A stretch of DNA of 64,000 bases from JBFJKD01 sp041600415 (GTDB taxonomy: Bacteria; Pseudomonadota; Gammaproteobacteria; Pseudomonadales; Porticoccaceae): assembly GCA_041600415.1 (NCBI GenBank), contig JBFIKF010000001.1:62001-126000 (forward strand), written 5' to 3'. Under the pieces are notes generated by a model. That model was not told where the DNA came from. It made no database searches and was given only the letters and a program-made list of their open reading frames with translations. A program made the position numbers and the translations under genes. This document shows, piece after piece, positions 7,611 to 15,882 of the stretch; within the stretch, counting starts at the first letter, position 1; each line of letters begins with the position of its first letter.

Positions 7611-7926
7611 AGTTCGCCTTTCCGAAGAATCTGCCTGTGTGCCAACCCGAAGAATAAAGTAGCTAACCGCTCCGCGCCCGCGAACCCATGCTCGTAATGG
7701 CGCGCCCATGACCAGGGGGGCCGGTAACCTCGCGACACCTCGTCCGAGGCTGGCGCAGCCTACTGTTTTTTGCCCAATTTTGCAAAAGATTGGCCCTCCG
7801 CCACATAATCGGGGACTCGCCAAAAAACATAAAAAAACAGCGCACTATGCAATAAACGGCATATACGAATTCGCGTCATGATATTCGTGTTAGATGCCAG
7901 TCACCTGGTCAGGCCCCGAAAGAAGT
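7611..7926. other. gene-free stretch upstream of the hydroxylase
   Basis: No credible gene. It must contain the leader and probably the promoter of the hydroxylase-reductase pair, unless these are read from the GNAT-like genes behind. An inverted repeat with arms ACGAAT (7865-7870) and ATTCGT (7883-7888), 12 bases apart, resembles half of the TetR operator near 2.3 kb and may be a regulator site; this is a weak suggestion. The 7805-7850 part is A-rich on the plus strand. No terminator hairpin was found after the GNAT-like gene. Confidence 0.4.
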
Positions 7927-8454
7927 TTAGCTTATCTCGGCCCCATCAAACCAGCCCACGCGAAGGTAGCGGCCGCGTTGATCCACACCGATAAAAGGAT
8001 GATCTATACCCCCTACGACAAGAATCGCCTGAGTGTGCACTTTTTTCAGTATCGAATTTTCTATCGCCACATAAAACCCTTTGGCCAGGGTATCTTGACC
8101 ACTTAAAAAACGCTGGTGTAAATGCTCTCTTGCTTTATGAGAAATAGGCAGTGCCATTCCCTCATTGCGATGCTCTGCTGCTACGAATACGCGATAGTAA
8201 TAGAAAATATTATTCAACAGCTCTGGAACGCGCTTACGTTCCGCGGTGCTCACCGCGATCAGCTTTTTGTTCGCATCGCGAGCGACCACCAGTAATTGTT
8301 TTACTCTGTTCTCGACACTCTCATCTCGGGGCAGTGCATTTTCTCGGGCCCACAAATTTTTTGCCTGTTCAGCCAGTTCCGGGGTAACATTTTCCCAAAC
8401 CACTTCGAGGGAATAAGCGTTGTTATTGTCCGTTTGTTTATCTTCCTTCGGCAT
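7927..8454 (-). CDS. GNAT-like protein, paralogue 2 of 3
   Basis: A 175-residue soluble protein related to the one ending at 1528 and closely to the next gene upstream. Seen: EVVWENVTPELAEQAKNLW at the N-terminus, LLNNIFYYYR, then RNEGMALPI, which fits the GNAT acetyl-CoA loop R-x-x-G-x-A, RFLSGQDTLAKGF, and VVGGIDHPFIGV before GWFDGAEIS. GNAT fold is therefore likely, function unknown. The start has a GAAGGGTG ribosome site. With paralogue 3 it forms a tandem pair (93 bases apart) ahead of the membrane hydroxylase on the same strand. The repeated association with oxygenase or hydrolase genes suggests a shared role in that catabolism, for instance acylating or sensing a metabolite; this is inference. 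Confidence 0.7.
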   Translation of the reverse strand: MPKEDKQTDNNNAYSLEVVWENVTPELAEQAKNLWARENALPRDESVENRVKQLLVVARDANKKLIAVSTAERKRVPELLNNIFYYYRVFVAAEHRNEGMALPISHKAREHLHQRFLSGQDTLAKGFYVAIENSILKKVHTQAILVVGGIDHPFIGVDQRGRYLRVGWFDGAEIS

Positions 8455-8547
8455 ACACCCTTCTCTTCTCTTCTCTATCTAGCGCATCAAAACATGTTTC
8501 GCCGTTCAGGAGTGTTTAAAAAAACCGACCAGGCATCACCAGCCTGC

Positions 8548-9072
8548 TCAGTCTATGGTTGCTCCTTCGAACCAGCCTACGCTGATATAACGGCCTTTTT
8601 CGTCAACGCCGATAAAAGTGTGGTCGATACCCCCAACCACGACAACCGCCTGGGTGACAACGTTTTTCAGTAACTCGCTCTCGGTTGCGTAATAAAACCC
8701 TTTTGTCTCAGTATCTTCCCCACTTAAAAACCTGGGATGCATATACTCTCTGCATTTATGGGATATTTCCATCATCAACCCCTCCTGACGACGATGGGAA
8801 GCGATGAAACAACGGTAGTAGTAAAAAACATTATTGAGCAATCGTGGAATTGGCGTTCGCACTGCCGTGGTCACCCCTATTAATTTACCGCCCGTATCGC
8901 GCGCAATCACCATAAGTTGCCGGGCGCGATCATCCACGCTTTGGTTTTCAGGAATGGCGTTTTCCTCGACCCAGAACTCCCGTGCTTCTGCAATTAATTC
9001 GGGGGTCACTGCCTCCCAGACCAGCTCGAAAGTGACCCCGTTACTCTGTTCCGGGGGCTGTTTAGTCGGCAT
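8548..9072 (-). CDS. GNAT-like protein, paralogue 3 of 3
   Basis: A 174-residue protein, tandem duplicate of the gene downstream. Shared blocks: FELVWEAVTPELIAEAREFW, PRLLNNVFYYYRCFIA, RRQEGLMMEISHKCREYM (R-x-x-G loop with Met where GNATs have Gly/Ala), RFLSGEDTETKGF, and VVVGGIDHTFIGV---GRYISVGWFEGA. The loop is degenerate, so acyl-CoA binding may be altered or lost. An AAGGTGAGG site precedes the ATG. It lies only 17 bases after the stop of fba in the same direction, so it could be reached by transcription from the glycolytic genes, but function links it to the hydroxylase group. No signal peptide or membrane segment. Confidence 0.7.
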   Translation of the reverse strand: MPTKQPPEQSNGVTFELVWEAVTPELIAEAREFWVEENAIPENQSVDDRARQLMVIARDTGGKLIGVTTAVRTPIPRLLNNVFYYYRCFIASHRRQEGLMMEISHKCREYMHPRFLSGEDTETKGFYYATESELLKNVVTQAVVVVGGIDHTFIGVDEKGRYISVGWFEGATID

Positions 9073-9089
9073 AACCTCACCTTGTTATT

Positions 9090-10154
9090 TTATTTAATTT
9101 TCTGCGCGAGCTCGCCTTTGGCATAGCGTTGATACATCTTTTCAAGGCTCGTCACTTTGATTTTGCTGGCATTTCCGGCCGTGCCAAATGCTTCGTAGCG
9201 CGCACGGCAAATATCTTTCATGGCGCGAGTAGCTTCGGCAAAGTATTTGCGGGGATCAAACTCACCGGGGTTTTGCGCCAGGTAGCGGCGAATGGCTCCG
9301 GTGGACGCCAGTCGCAGGTCGGTGTCTATATTGACCTTGCGCACACCATGTTTAATTCCCTCCACGATTTCTTCTACCGGGACACCGTAGGTTTCGGGAA
9401 TCTCACCGCCAAATTCATTGATCACCGCCAACCATTCCTGAGGCACGGAGGACGAGCCGTGCATCACCAGATGGGTGCTCGGTATGCGTGCATGAATGGC
9501 TTTGATACGTGCAATATCGAGGATATCACCGGTGGGTGGGCGGCTGAATTTGTAAGCCCCGTGGGAAGTGCCAATGGCGATCGCCAGAGCATCAACATCG
9601 GTGGCCCGGACAAAATCCACCGCTTCGTCGGGGTCCGTGAGCATCTGTGAGTGGGACAACGTACCCTCGGCGCCGACACCATCTTCTTCCCCCGCCTGAC
9701 CCGTTTCCAGGGATCCCAGGCAACCCAACTCGCCCTCAACCGACACCCCGCAGGCGTGGGCCATAGCCACCGCACGCCGGGTGACTTCCACGTTGTAGTC
9801 GTAGCTGGCGGGTGTTTTGCCGTCCTCCTTAAGAGATCCGTCCATCATCACCGACGAAAACCCCAGTTGAATGGAGCGCTGGCACACTTCGGGACTGGTG
9901 CCGTGATCCTGGTGCATAACCACCGGAATATGGGGAAACTCCTCGATGGCTGCGAGGATCAGGTGGCGCAAAAACGGCGCGCCAGCGTATTTGCGCGCGC
10001 CAGCGGAAGCCTGCACGATCACCGGCGCGTCCGCTTCATCCGCCGCTTCCATAATGGCGCGCATTTGCTCAAGATTATTGACATTGTACGCGGGCACCCC
10101 GTAGCTATGTTCCGCGGCGTGATCGAGTAACTGGCGAAGACTGATTAATGCCAT
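9090..10154 (-). CDS. fba: class II fructose-bisphosphate aldolase
   Basis: A 354-residue zinc aldolase that splits or forms fructose-1,6-bisphosphate in glycolysis and gluconeogenesis. Seen: the metal-binding VMHQDHG, the later HGSSSVP, and KVNIDTDLRLA near the C-terminus, all standard for class II enzymes; length is typical of the 350-residue type found in proteobacteria. It ends the run tkt-epd-pgk-fba on the minus strand, separated from pgk by 85 bases. Ribosome site GGGAATACC ahead of the ATG. Nothing odd. Confidence 0.97.
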   Translation of the reverse strand: MALISLRQLLDHAAEHSYGVPAYNVNNLEQMRAIMEAADEADAPVIVQASAGARKYAGAPFLRHLILAAIEEFPHIPVVMHQDHGTSPEVCQRSIQLGFSSVMMDGSLKEDGKTPASYDYNVEVTRRAVAMAHACGVSVEGELGCLGSLETGQAGEEDGVGAEGTLSHSQMLTDPDEAVDFVRATDVDALAIAIGTSHGAYKFSRPPTGDILDIARIKAIHARIPSTHLVMHGSSSVPQEWLAVINEFGGEIPETYGVPVEEIVEGIKHGVRKVNIDTDLRLASTGAIRRYLAQNPGEFDPRKYFAEATRAMKDICRARYEAFGTAGNASKIKVTSLEKMYQRYAKGELAQKIK

Positions 10155-10239
10155 GGTGGTATTCCCTTAACGCAATTGCCGACGTTTACGGCCGCCAGCC
10201 CAAGCCTCTAAATGTGTAAGCGCCCCGTTAGAAATTAGT

Positions 10240-11403
10240 TCAGCCCCTGGACCTCGTCTCCAGCATCGCGACCGCTGGCAAGGTCTTACCTTCCACATAC
10301 TCGAGGAAGGCACCCCCTCCGGTGGAAATATAAGACACCCGGTCGGCGATACCATATTTGTCAATTGCCGCAAGGGTATCACCGCCCCCAGCAATGGAGA
10401 AAGCGTCGCTTTCGGCAATTGCCGTGGCGAGGGTGCGGGTGCCATCGCCAAACTGATCGAACTCGAACACGCCGACCGGACCGTTCCAGATAATGGTACC
10501 AGCCCCGCGCAACAGTGCCACCAGGCTGGCGCTGGTAGTTGGACCGATATCCAGAATCATATCGTCGGCGCCGACTTCGTCCACCGACTTCAGGTGGGCC
10601 GCCGCGTCGGCCGCAAACGCCGTCGCGGTCACCACGTCGGTGGGCAGCGGAATATCACATTTTTCCATCAGGGAGCGGGCGACCGGAATCAGGTCTTGCT
10701 CACACAGGGATTTGCCTACCGGCTTGCCGGCTGCGGCCAGAAACGTATTGGCAATGCCGCCGCCCACAATTAACTGGTCAACTTTCTTTGACAACGCCTG
10801 CAATACCGTGAGCTTGGTGGACACCTTGGAGCCACCCACAATCGCCACTAACGGCCGGGCAGGACGGTGCAGAGCTTTTTTCAGAGCCTCCAGTTCCCCC
10901 GCTAATAATGGCCCGGCACAGGCCTGCGGCGCAAAACGCGCCACTCCGTGGGTCGATGCCTCGGCCCGGTGGGCGGTACCGAAAGCATCCATCACAAAAA
11001 TATCGCACAGATCGGCATAGGCCCGCGCCAGCACTTCATCGTCCTTCTTCTCACCCACGTTAAAGCGCACATTTTCCAGTAGCACAATCCCACCGGGCTC
11101 TACCTCAACCCCTTCACGCCAGTTGTCTATCAGGGGTACCGGCCGACCCAGCAACTGGGCGATGTGGTTTGCCACCGGCAGCAAAGACAGCGCTGCGTCG
11201 GCTTGCCCTTCAACCGGGCGCCCCAGGTGGGACATGACGATCACTTTTGCGCCCGCTTCCAATGCCTGTTGCAAAGAAGGCAGCGCCGCCCGAATTCGCG
11301 CATCCGAGGTGACCTTGCCCGCGCTTACAGGCACATTTAAATCTTCCCGAATGAGCACACGCTTGCCGACCAGATCCAGTTCACTCATTAATCGCACGCT
11401 CAT
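10240..11403 (-). CDS. pgk: phosphoglycerate kinase
   Basis: A 387-residue enzyme converting 1,3-bisphosphoglycerate and ADP to 3-phosphoglycerate and ATP. Seen: RVLIREDLNVPV at the N-terminus, the substrate-binding SHLGRP, GGSKVSTKL in the hinge region, NGPVGVFEF, and the nucleotide loop GGGDTLAAI; length is normal. The ATG at 11403 is chosen because AAGGAAC precedes it; an internal ATG six codons on is less well placed. It lies between epd and fba, the classical gammaproteobacterial order. Confidence 0.97.
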   Translation of the reverse strand: MSVRLMSELDLVGKRVLIREDLNVPVSAGKVTSDARIRAALPSLQQALEAGAKVIVMSHLGRPVEGQADAALSLLPVANHIAQLLGRPVPLIDNWREGVEVEPGGIVLLENVRFNVGEKKDDEVLARAYADLCDIFVMDAFGTAHRAEASTHGVARFAPQACAGPLLAGELEALKKALHRPARPLVAIVGGSKVSTKLTVLQALSKKVDQLIVGGGIANTFLAAAGKPVGKSLCEQDLIPVARSLMEKCDIPLPTDVVTATAFAADAAAHLKSVDEVGADDMILDIGPTTSASLVALLRGAGTIIWNGPVGVFEFDQFGDGTRTLATAIAESDAFSIAGGGDTLAAIDKYGIADRVSYISTGGGAFLEYVEGKTLPAVAMLETRSRG

Positions 11404-11439
11404 TGGTGTTCCTTCGTCCGCCTTTTATTCCACGCTTAT

Positions 11440-12471
11440 TCAGTTCTTTGACGTTTTGGCGATCAGGTCCTGCCAGTAACACATCACATCCAGCATGCGA
11501 TTGGCATAACCCCACTCGTTATCGAACCACACCAGCACCTTTACCAGGCGCTTGCCGCTGACCCGTGTCTGACTGGCATCGACAATGCCGGAACGGGGGT
11601 CGTGGTTAAAATCGCAGGACGCCAGTGGCTCTTCGGTATAGCCGAGGATGCCGGGCATTGCGGCACAGGAGTCCCTGAGTATACGGTTCACCTCAATATC
11701 GCTGGTGTCGGTGGCTACCTGTACGGACAGATCTATTACCGAAACATTTTGTGTGGGTACGCGCATCGCCTGGGCTTCGAATTTTCCCGCCAGTTCCGGC
11801 AGTACCCGGTCAATACCCCGAGCCAGACCAGTCTCTACCGGAATAATTGACTGAATCGCCGCGCGGGTCTTACGCAGGTCGGTATGGTGGTAGGAATCCA
11901 GCACTGGCTGATCATTCATGGCCGAGTGAATGGTAGTGATCACCCCCGCCTCAATACCCAACGCTTTGTGCAGCGCGTCAATGACCGGCACTACACAGTT
12001 GGTGGTACAGGATGCAGCGGCGACGATACGATGTTCAGGCCGTAACAAATGGTGATTCACCCCGTACACCACGGTGGCATCCACGTCGGCCTGGGCTGGC
12101 TGCGAAAACAGTACCCGTTTGGCCCCCGCCGCGAGATGCTGTTCAGCGATTGTACGAGCGCTAAATGTCCCGGTGCATTCCAGCACCAGATCCACCCCGT
12201 GGGCCCGCCACGGTAATTCCGCGACAGATTCGATATGACTAACAGCGATACTATGCTCGTCGAGATGCAATTGCCCGGCGCTGCCAGTCACGACACCGGG
12301 GAAATGTCCGTGGGTGGAGTCGTAACGGGTCAGGTAGACGATGGTGTCCATATCCGCCAGCTCGTTAATCGCAACAACGGTCAGTCCGCCCTGCAACTGA
12401 CGTTCCCACAGCGCCCGTACCACGCTGCGACCAATGCGACCATAACCATTAATGGCGACCCGTAGAGGCAT
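11440..12471 (-). CDS. epd: erythrose-4-phosphate dehydrogenase (GAPDH family)
   Basis: A 343-residue GAPDH-fold enzyme. Seen: NAD-binding VAINGYGRIGRSV, the catalytic SCTTNCVVPV, and WFDNEWGYANRM at the C-terminus. It is called Epd rather than Gap because of the epd-pgk-fba context next to transketolase and features such as the ALWE--L-V-AINE N-terminal region; Epd makes 4-phosphoerythronate for pyridoxal phosphate synthesis. Glyceraldehyde-3-phosphate dehydrogenase activity cannot be excluded from sequence. Its ATG overlaps the transketolase stop codon by one base (TGATG), indicating translational coupling. Confidence 0.88.
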   Translation of the reverse strand: MPLRVAINGYGRIGRSVVRALWERQLQGGLTVVAINELADMDTIVYLTRYDSTHGHFPGVVTGSAGQLHLDEHSIAVSHIESVAELPWRAHGVDLVLECTGTFSARTIAEQHLAAGAKRVLFSQPAQADVDATVVYGVNHHLLRPEHRIVAAASCTTNCVVPVIDALHKALGIEAGVITTIHSAMNDQPVLDSYHHTDLRKTRAAIQSIIPVETGLARGIDRVLPELAGKFEAQAMRVPTQNVSVIDLSVQVATDTSDIEVNRILRDSCAAMPGILGYTEEPLASCDFNHDPRSGIVDASQTRVSGKRLVKVLVWFDNEWGYANRMLDVMCYWQDLIAKTSKN

Positions 12472-14468
12472 CAGCGCAAGACGTCCAACGCAGTTTTCAC
12501 GACATTTTCAACGGTAAAACCAAAATGTGCCATTAACTCCCCGCCGGGGCCCGAGGCACCGAAAGTGTGCATCCCCACGACCGCGCCATCCAGTCCAACG
12601 TACTTGAACCAGAAATCTGCGTGGGCTGCCTCCACCGCCACCCGCGCCCGTACCTGCGGCGGCAAAACCGCATCCCGGTAGGCTTGCTCCTGGGCGTCAA
12701 ACACCTCGGTACTGGGCATGGAAATAACCCGCACGCGACGCCCCTGCTGGGTCAATTGTTGCGCTGCGCCCACCGCCAGATGAACTTCCGAGCCGGTGGC
12801 AATCAGCAGCAGCTCCGCCGTACCATCGCAATCCCGCAGAATATAGGCACCCCGCGCTATCGCCGCGAGTTGTGTCTCATCCCGCGCTTGATGGGGGAGG
12901 CCCTGGCGCGTAAAGATCAGGGCCGAAGGCCCATTGCGTTGCTCAATTGCCGCTTTCCAGCACACCGCCGACTCCACTGCATCACAGGGTCGCCAGGTAG
13001 ATAAGTTAGGCGTGGCGCGCAGGTTGGCAAGCTGTTCGACCGGCTGGTGGGTGGGGCCATCCTCCCCGAGGCCGATAGAATCGTGGGTAAACACAAAAAT
13101 ACTTTGCTGCCTCATGAGTGCAGCCATACGCACCGCATTGCGACAGTACTCCATAAACACCAGGAAGGTCGCGCCGTAATTGATGAAGCCGCCGTGCAGC
13201 GCAATGCCATTCATGATAGCCGCCATGCCGAACTCACGCACGCCGTAGTACAGGTAGTTACCACTGGCATCCCCAGCGGTAATCCCCTGGCAACCTTTCC
13301 AGATGGTGTTGTTGGAGCCCGCGAGGTCCGCCGAGCCACCCAACAGTTCGGGTAATAGCGGACCGAAGGCATCGAGGGTGTTTTGCGATGCCTTGCGGGT
13401 GGCCGGCGATTCACCCTTGTCCTGGCAAGCCTGAACAAATGCGCTACTCTGGGCGGCAAACTCTGCGGGCAGCTCGCCGCGCAAACGGCGCTCCAGCTGC
13501 CTGGCAAGCTCGGGATGGGCGGCGCGATAAGCGTCAAACTGTTTGCGCCACGCGGACTCCAGCGCCGCGCCTTTTTCGCGCTGATTCCAGCCCTGGTAGA
13601 TATCCTCGGGCACCTCAAAGGGGGCGTGCGGCCAGCCCAGTGCCGCTTTGGTGGCAACAATTTCATCTGCACCCAGCGGTGCGCCGTGACAGCTCTCCTT
13701 GCCCTGTTTGGCCGGGGAACCAAAGCCGATGATGGTCTTGCAACAGATCAGGGTGGGTTTGTCGGTTTCCAAACGCGCCTTCTCGATGGCGGCCTTGATG
13801 GCCCGGTGGTCGTGGCCATCCACATTGGGTATCACCTGCCAGCCATAAGCGGCAAACCGCGCCGGCGTATCGTCGGTAAACCAGCCCGCTACCTCCCCAT
13901 CGATGGAGATACCGTTGTCGTCGTAAAAAGCGACCAGCTTGCCAAGTCTATGGGTACCGGCAAGCGAACAGACCTCATGGGAAATACCTTCCATCAAGCA
14001 GCCATCGCCCATAAACACGTAGGTGAAATGGTCGACAACCTCAAAACCGGGGCGATTGCACTGGGCCGCCAGGATTTTCTCCGCCAGGGCCATGCCCACC
14101 GCATTGGCCAGGCCCTGACCGAGGGGGCCAGTCGTGGTTTCAATCCCAGGGGCTTCGCCAAATTCTGGATGACCCGCGGTTTTGGCGTGCAGTTGACGAA
14201 AATCTTTCAGATCGTCAATGCTCAACTCATAGCCGCTGAGATGCAACAATGAGTACAACAGCATGGAACCGTGCCCATTGGAAAGGACAAAGCGATCCCG
14301 GTTTGCCCAGGTCGGGTTGGCCGGATTGTGTTGCAAATAATCGTTCCACAACACCTCGGCGATATCCGCCATCCCCATGGGAGCACCGGGGTGACCACTA
14401 TTAGCCTGTTGCACGGCATCCATACTCAGCGCACGTATGGCGTTGGCGAGATCGCGGCGAGATGGCAT
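12471..14468 (-). CDS. tkt: transketolase
   Basis: A 665-residue thiamine-diphosphate enzyme of the pentose phosphate pathway. Seen: NSGHPGAPMGMAD and NGHGSMLLY in the N-terminal domain, the ThDP/Mg motif GDGCLMEG---E, EDGPTHQP in the middle domain, and a C-terminal domain ending near HFGFTVENVV. Length is as expected (E. coli TktA 663). It is first in the run with epd, pgk and fba and is divergent from the SahR-like regulator. CAGGAG lies in front of the ATG. Confidence 0.97.
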   Translation of the reverse strand: MPSRRDLANAIRALSMDAVQQANSGHPGAPMGMADIAEVLWNDYLQHNPANPTWANRDRFVLSNGHGSMLLYSLLHLSGYELSIDDLKDFRQLHAKTAGHPEFGEAPGIETTTGPLGQGLANAVGMALAEKILAAQCNRPGFEVVDHFTYVFMGDGCLMEGISHEVCSLAGTHRLGKLVAFYDDNGISIDGEVAGWFTDDTPARFAAYGWQVIPNVDGHDHRAIKAAIEKARLETDKPTLICCKTIIGFGSPAKQGKESCHGAPLGADEIVATKAALGWPHAPFEVPEDIYQGWNQREKGAALESAWRKQFDAYRAAHPELARQLERRLRGELPAEFAAQSSAFVQACQDKGESPATRKASQNTLDAFGPLLPELLGGSADLAGSNNTIWKGCQGITAGDASGNYLYYGVREFGMAAIMNGIALHGGFINYGATFLVFMEYCRNAVRMAALMRQQSIFVFTHDSIGLGEDGPTHQPVEQLANLRATPNLSTWRPCDAVESAVCWKAAIEQRNGPSALIFTRQGLPHQARDETQLAAIARGAYILRDCDGTAELLLIATGSEVHLAVGAAQQLTQQGRRVRVISMPSTEVFDAQEQAYRDAVLPPQVRARVAVEAAHADFWFKYVGLDGAVVGMHTFGASGPGGELMAHFGFTVENVVKTALDVLR

Positions 14469-14840
14469 CTGTGACTCCTGCTTTAAATAAAATTATGTGC
14501 TCACGCAGCGACCAGCGGCGCGCCTGAGTGACCTGCCCACGTCATGGGTTCAACGATTATCCAGCGCATATCGCTGCTATATCGGCGACTTCGGACCACC
14601 GCAGTCAGGCGGCAGGATGCGCGCCACATCAATCCAGGAGCGCGATCGTGGGCGAGCAAAAAAGTGCGCGTATTTTCCCGTACTCCAGCCGAGCAGTAAA
14701 GAATTGCCGCCCACAATGGAGGTTTTTTTGGCGTTTTGTCTTCATTCGCAACAGTTTGACGAGATTTCACCGACTATATCCCCTTTGTTTATATATCAAT
14801 ATATTTTGATATATTTTGACATATCATTTAAAGTGCGCCG
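14469..14840. other. divergent promoter region between tkt and the SAM-cycle genes
   Basis: A 372-base gap between oppositely directed operons. The half nearest the regulator gene (about 14760-14840) is very AT-rich and carries the inverted repeat annotated separately. The rest shows no credible gene and no riboswitch-like structure that I could recognise by eye. Promoters for both tkt and the regulator-metK unit must lie here. Confidence 0.6.
14793..14826 (+). promoter_or_regulatory. inverted-repeat operator, probably for the SahR-like regulator
   Basis: Seen: a perfect inverted repeat ATATCAA (14793-14799), 6 bases, TTGATAT (14806-14812), and a third half-site ATATCA at 14821-14826 that pairs with the middle TGATAT over 8 bases. 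This lies 15-48 bases before the regulator start codon and overlaps plausible promoter elements (TTGTTT 14785-14790, TGATAT 14807-14812). Position just ahead of an ArsR-type gene and the SAM-cycle operon makes autoregulation and control of metK-ahcY-metF the likely role. Confidence 0.65.
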
Positions 14841-15869
14841 ATGACAACCCTGACTTCAAGCTCGAGTACACAGCGTCGCGCCCTATCGCCCAGCGCACGG
14901 GGCAGCCAACTCGACGCGACCGCCCTGGTATGCAAAGCGGCGGGAGATGGGTTGCGCCTGCAGATATTGCAGGTCCTGCAAAACGACGCTTTCGGTGTGC
15001 TCGAACTGAGTCGCATATTTGCCACGCCCCAGCCGGGCCTGAGCCATCACCTGAAAATACTCGCTAACGCGGGGCTGGTGGTGACCCGTCGCGAGGGAAC
15101 ATATGTTTTTTACCGCCGCGCACTCGGCGGCAACGAAGATTCAGGCGAGTTGCGCGATGCATTGTTTGCCCAGCTGGATCGCTGCGTTCTACCCCCCAGC
15201 ATCGCAGCGCGTGTGCAGCAGGTGCAATTGGCGAGAGCAGAAAGTTCGCGGGCTTTTTTTCGCCGCCACGCGGATAAATTTCGCGAGCAGCAGGATCTGA
15301 TTGCTGGCTATGGTCAGTACGGGGCGACGGTGGTCGAGTTTATCGATGCAATCTCGCCCCGCGGTGGCGACAACGCCCTTGAAGTCGGCCCCGGCGAGGG
15401 AGAATTGTTACCGGCGCTGGCGCGCCGCTTCATTCAGGTCATCGCCATCGACAACGCAGAGGAAATGCTGACTCGCTCCAGGATGCTGGCGCAGCAACAC
15501 CAACTGGGTAATATCACCTTCGTACACGGCGATGCCACCGCTGCCCGCCAAACCGGTACCAAATTCGACCTGATTACCCTGAACATGGTGCTGCACCACA
15601 CCTCATCGCCGTCTTCGGTCATTGCAGATCTGGCTGCTTTACTGAACCCGGGGGGCTCGTTGGTGATTACCGAGCTATGCGACCACGATCAGGATTGGGC
15701 GCGCAGCGCCTGCGGCGATATGTGGCTCGGGTTCGAACCTGGCCAGCTAACCCGATGGGCACAAATTCACGGCCTGGTGGACGGCGATAGCTTGCATGTC
15801 GCCCTACGCAATGGCTTTCGCGTGCAGCTAAGGCAATTTTACAACCCTGCTTCCGGGCAGATCACGTAA
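14841..15869 (+). CDS. sahR: ArsR-family regulator fused to a SAM-binding methyltransferase domain (SahR-like)
   Basis: A 342-residue two-domain protein. Residues about 20-95 are an ArsR winged helix (ALVCKAAGDGLRLQILQVLQ, QPGLSHHLKILANAGLV, EGTYVFYR wing). Residues about 165-300 are a class I methyltransferase fold (ALEVGPGEGELLPALA, VIAIDNAEEML, GDATAA, NMVLHHTSSP, LNPGGSLVITE). Family knowledge: this fusion next to SAM-cycle genes is the pattern of SahR, a repressor responding to S-adenosylhomocysteine in Proteobacteria. metK follows 13 bases after its stop, then ahcY and metF. The domain could bind SAM/SAH as a sensor rather than methylate; that is inference. Ribosome site weak. Confidence 0.85.
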   Translation: MTTLTSSSSTQRRALSPSARGSQLDATALVCKAAGDGLRLQILQVLQNDAFGVLELSRIFATPQPGLSHHLKILANAGLVVTRREGTYVFYRRALGGNEDSGELRDALFAQLDRCVLPPSIAARVQQVQLARAESSRAFFRRHADKFREQQDLIAGYGQYGATVVEFIDAISPRGGDNALEVGPGEGELLPALARRFIQVIAIDNAEEMLTRSRMLAQQHQLGNITFVHGDATAARQTGTKFDLITLNMVLHHTSSPSSVIADLAALLNPGGSLVITELCDHDQDWARSACGDMWLGFEPGQLTRWAQIHGLVDGDSLHVALRNGFRVQLRQFYNPASGQIT

Positions 15870-15882
15870 GGAGATTCGCTAC

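Noticed and set aside
7611..7823. N-terminal extension of the hydroxylase to 7823.
   Set aside because: No ribosome site and no membrane-protein character; the ATG at 7610 has GGAAAGGCG and begins a hydrophobic segment.
13383..14252. Long open frame of 289 codons opposite to transketolase.
   Set aside because: It lies fully inside the well-supported tkt gene on the other strand; GC-rich codon usage commonly leaves such shadow frames.
14500..14790. Possible SAM or SAH riboswitch ahead of the metK unit.
   Set aside because: No recognisable conserved stem set; an inverted-repeat operator and a protein regulator explain the region.
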